Shown: positions 5,446 through 5,563 of the stretch, in pieces
Layout of the letters: the number at the start of each line of letters is the position of its first letter
Position numbering within the stretch: position 1 is the first letter of the stretch
NCBI RefSeq assembly: GCF_903643065.1
Contig: NZ_CAHJWX010000167.1
Span: 1-5,563, forward strand
DNA from: Sphingomonas bacterium
GTDB taxonomy: Bacteria; Pseudomonadota; Alphaproteobacteria; Sphingomonadales; Sphingomonadaceae
DNA length: 5,563 bases
Direction of reading: 5' to 3'
Notes under the pieces: generated by a model
Databases searched by the model: none
Told to the model about the DNA's origin: nothing
The model's input: the letters and a program-made list of their open reading frames with translations, nothing else
Program-made: the position numbers and the translations under genes

Positions 5446-5563
5446 TATCGTGGTCAAGCCGCGCCCGGCCTCGTCACTGCGCGCCAGCACAGCGAACTCC
5501 TGGTCGAGCGCTTCGATGCGGCAGTCCAGCGCCGCCACTCCGCGCGCATGTCGACGATCAGCG
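5446..5563 (-). pseudogene. IS110-family (IS1111-like) transposase fragment, frameshifted, runs off the window
   Basis: On the minus strand, entering from 5563, one frame reads LIVDMRAEW. After a one-base shift near 5530 the next frame reads LDCRIEALDQEFAVLARSDE and then AGRGLTTI. This matches the segment just before the C-terminal Transposase_20 domain of IS110/IS1111 transposases, where family members usually continue into IPGIGP. Here the match ends exactly at the Ile codon (5446-5448), and the following codons belong to the IS3-like orfA on the other strand. The fragment is therefore frameshifted and truncated by the neighbouring element. The 5' part of the gene, and whether the catalytic DEDD domain survives, lie outside the window. 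Confidence 0.6.

Noticed and set aside
1..5563. CRISPR array, tRNA, rRNA or riboswitch
   Set aside because: I saw no regularly spaced repeat series beyond the two 34-bp units, no cloverleaf-like sequence with a CCA end, and no recognisable riboswitch core.

Overview
The window comes from a GC-rich bacterial genome. The codon usage, gene types and insertion-sequence (IS) remnants suggest an alphaproteobacterium, plausibly a sphingomonad, but this is inferred from composition and protein style because there is no rRNA or other marker here. All intact genes lie on the + strand. They form a compact putative catabolic or uptake cassette bordered on both sides by decayed mobile-element sequence.

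Left flank (1 to about 450): two imperfect copies of a 34-bp unit containing GGTGGTCCCCG look like the multi-repeat terminus of an IS21-family element. They are followed by a protein-like but unrecognised reading frame, interrupted at a run of five G residues, which runs into the first gene of the cassette.

Cassette (about 448 to 5148): (1) a 12-helix major facilitator superfamily (MFS) transporter whose 5' end has no ordinary start codon and may have been cut by the left junction; (2) a 227-bp intergenic region with a weak promoter candidate and a GTATAC-centred palindrome; (3) a two-domain cupin with one intact metal site; (4) a protein of the ureidoglycolate lyase (AllA) family; (5) a 129-bp gap holding a possible 31-codon small ORF; (6) and (7) two alpha/beta-hydrolase-fold proteins overlapping by ATGA. 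Both have histidine where the family normally has the nucleophilic serine (G-x-H-T-G). The second also lacks the usual catalytic histidine.

Right flank (5149 to 5563): the left end and broken orfA of an IS3-like element on the + strand, joined directly near 5446 to an oppositely oriented, frameshifted fragment of an IS110-family (IS1111-like) transposase that continues beyond the window.

The genes probably act together: the transporter imports a small organic compound, and the cupin, AllA-like protein and two hydrolases isomerise, cleave or hydrolyse it. The substrate cannot be read from the sequence. No other allantoin or purine degradation gene is present, so the AllA-like enzyme need not act on ureidoglycolate here. 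The unusual hydrolase pair and the five-gene combination are the most interesting parts of the window.
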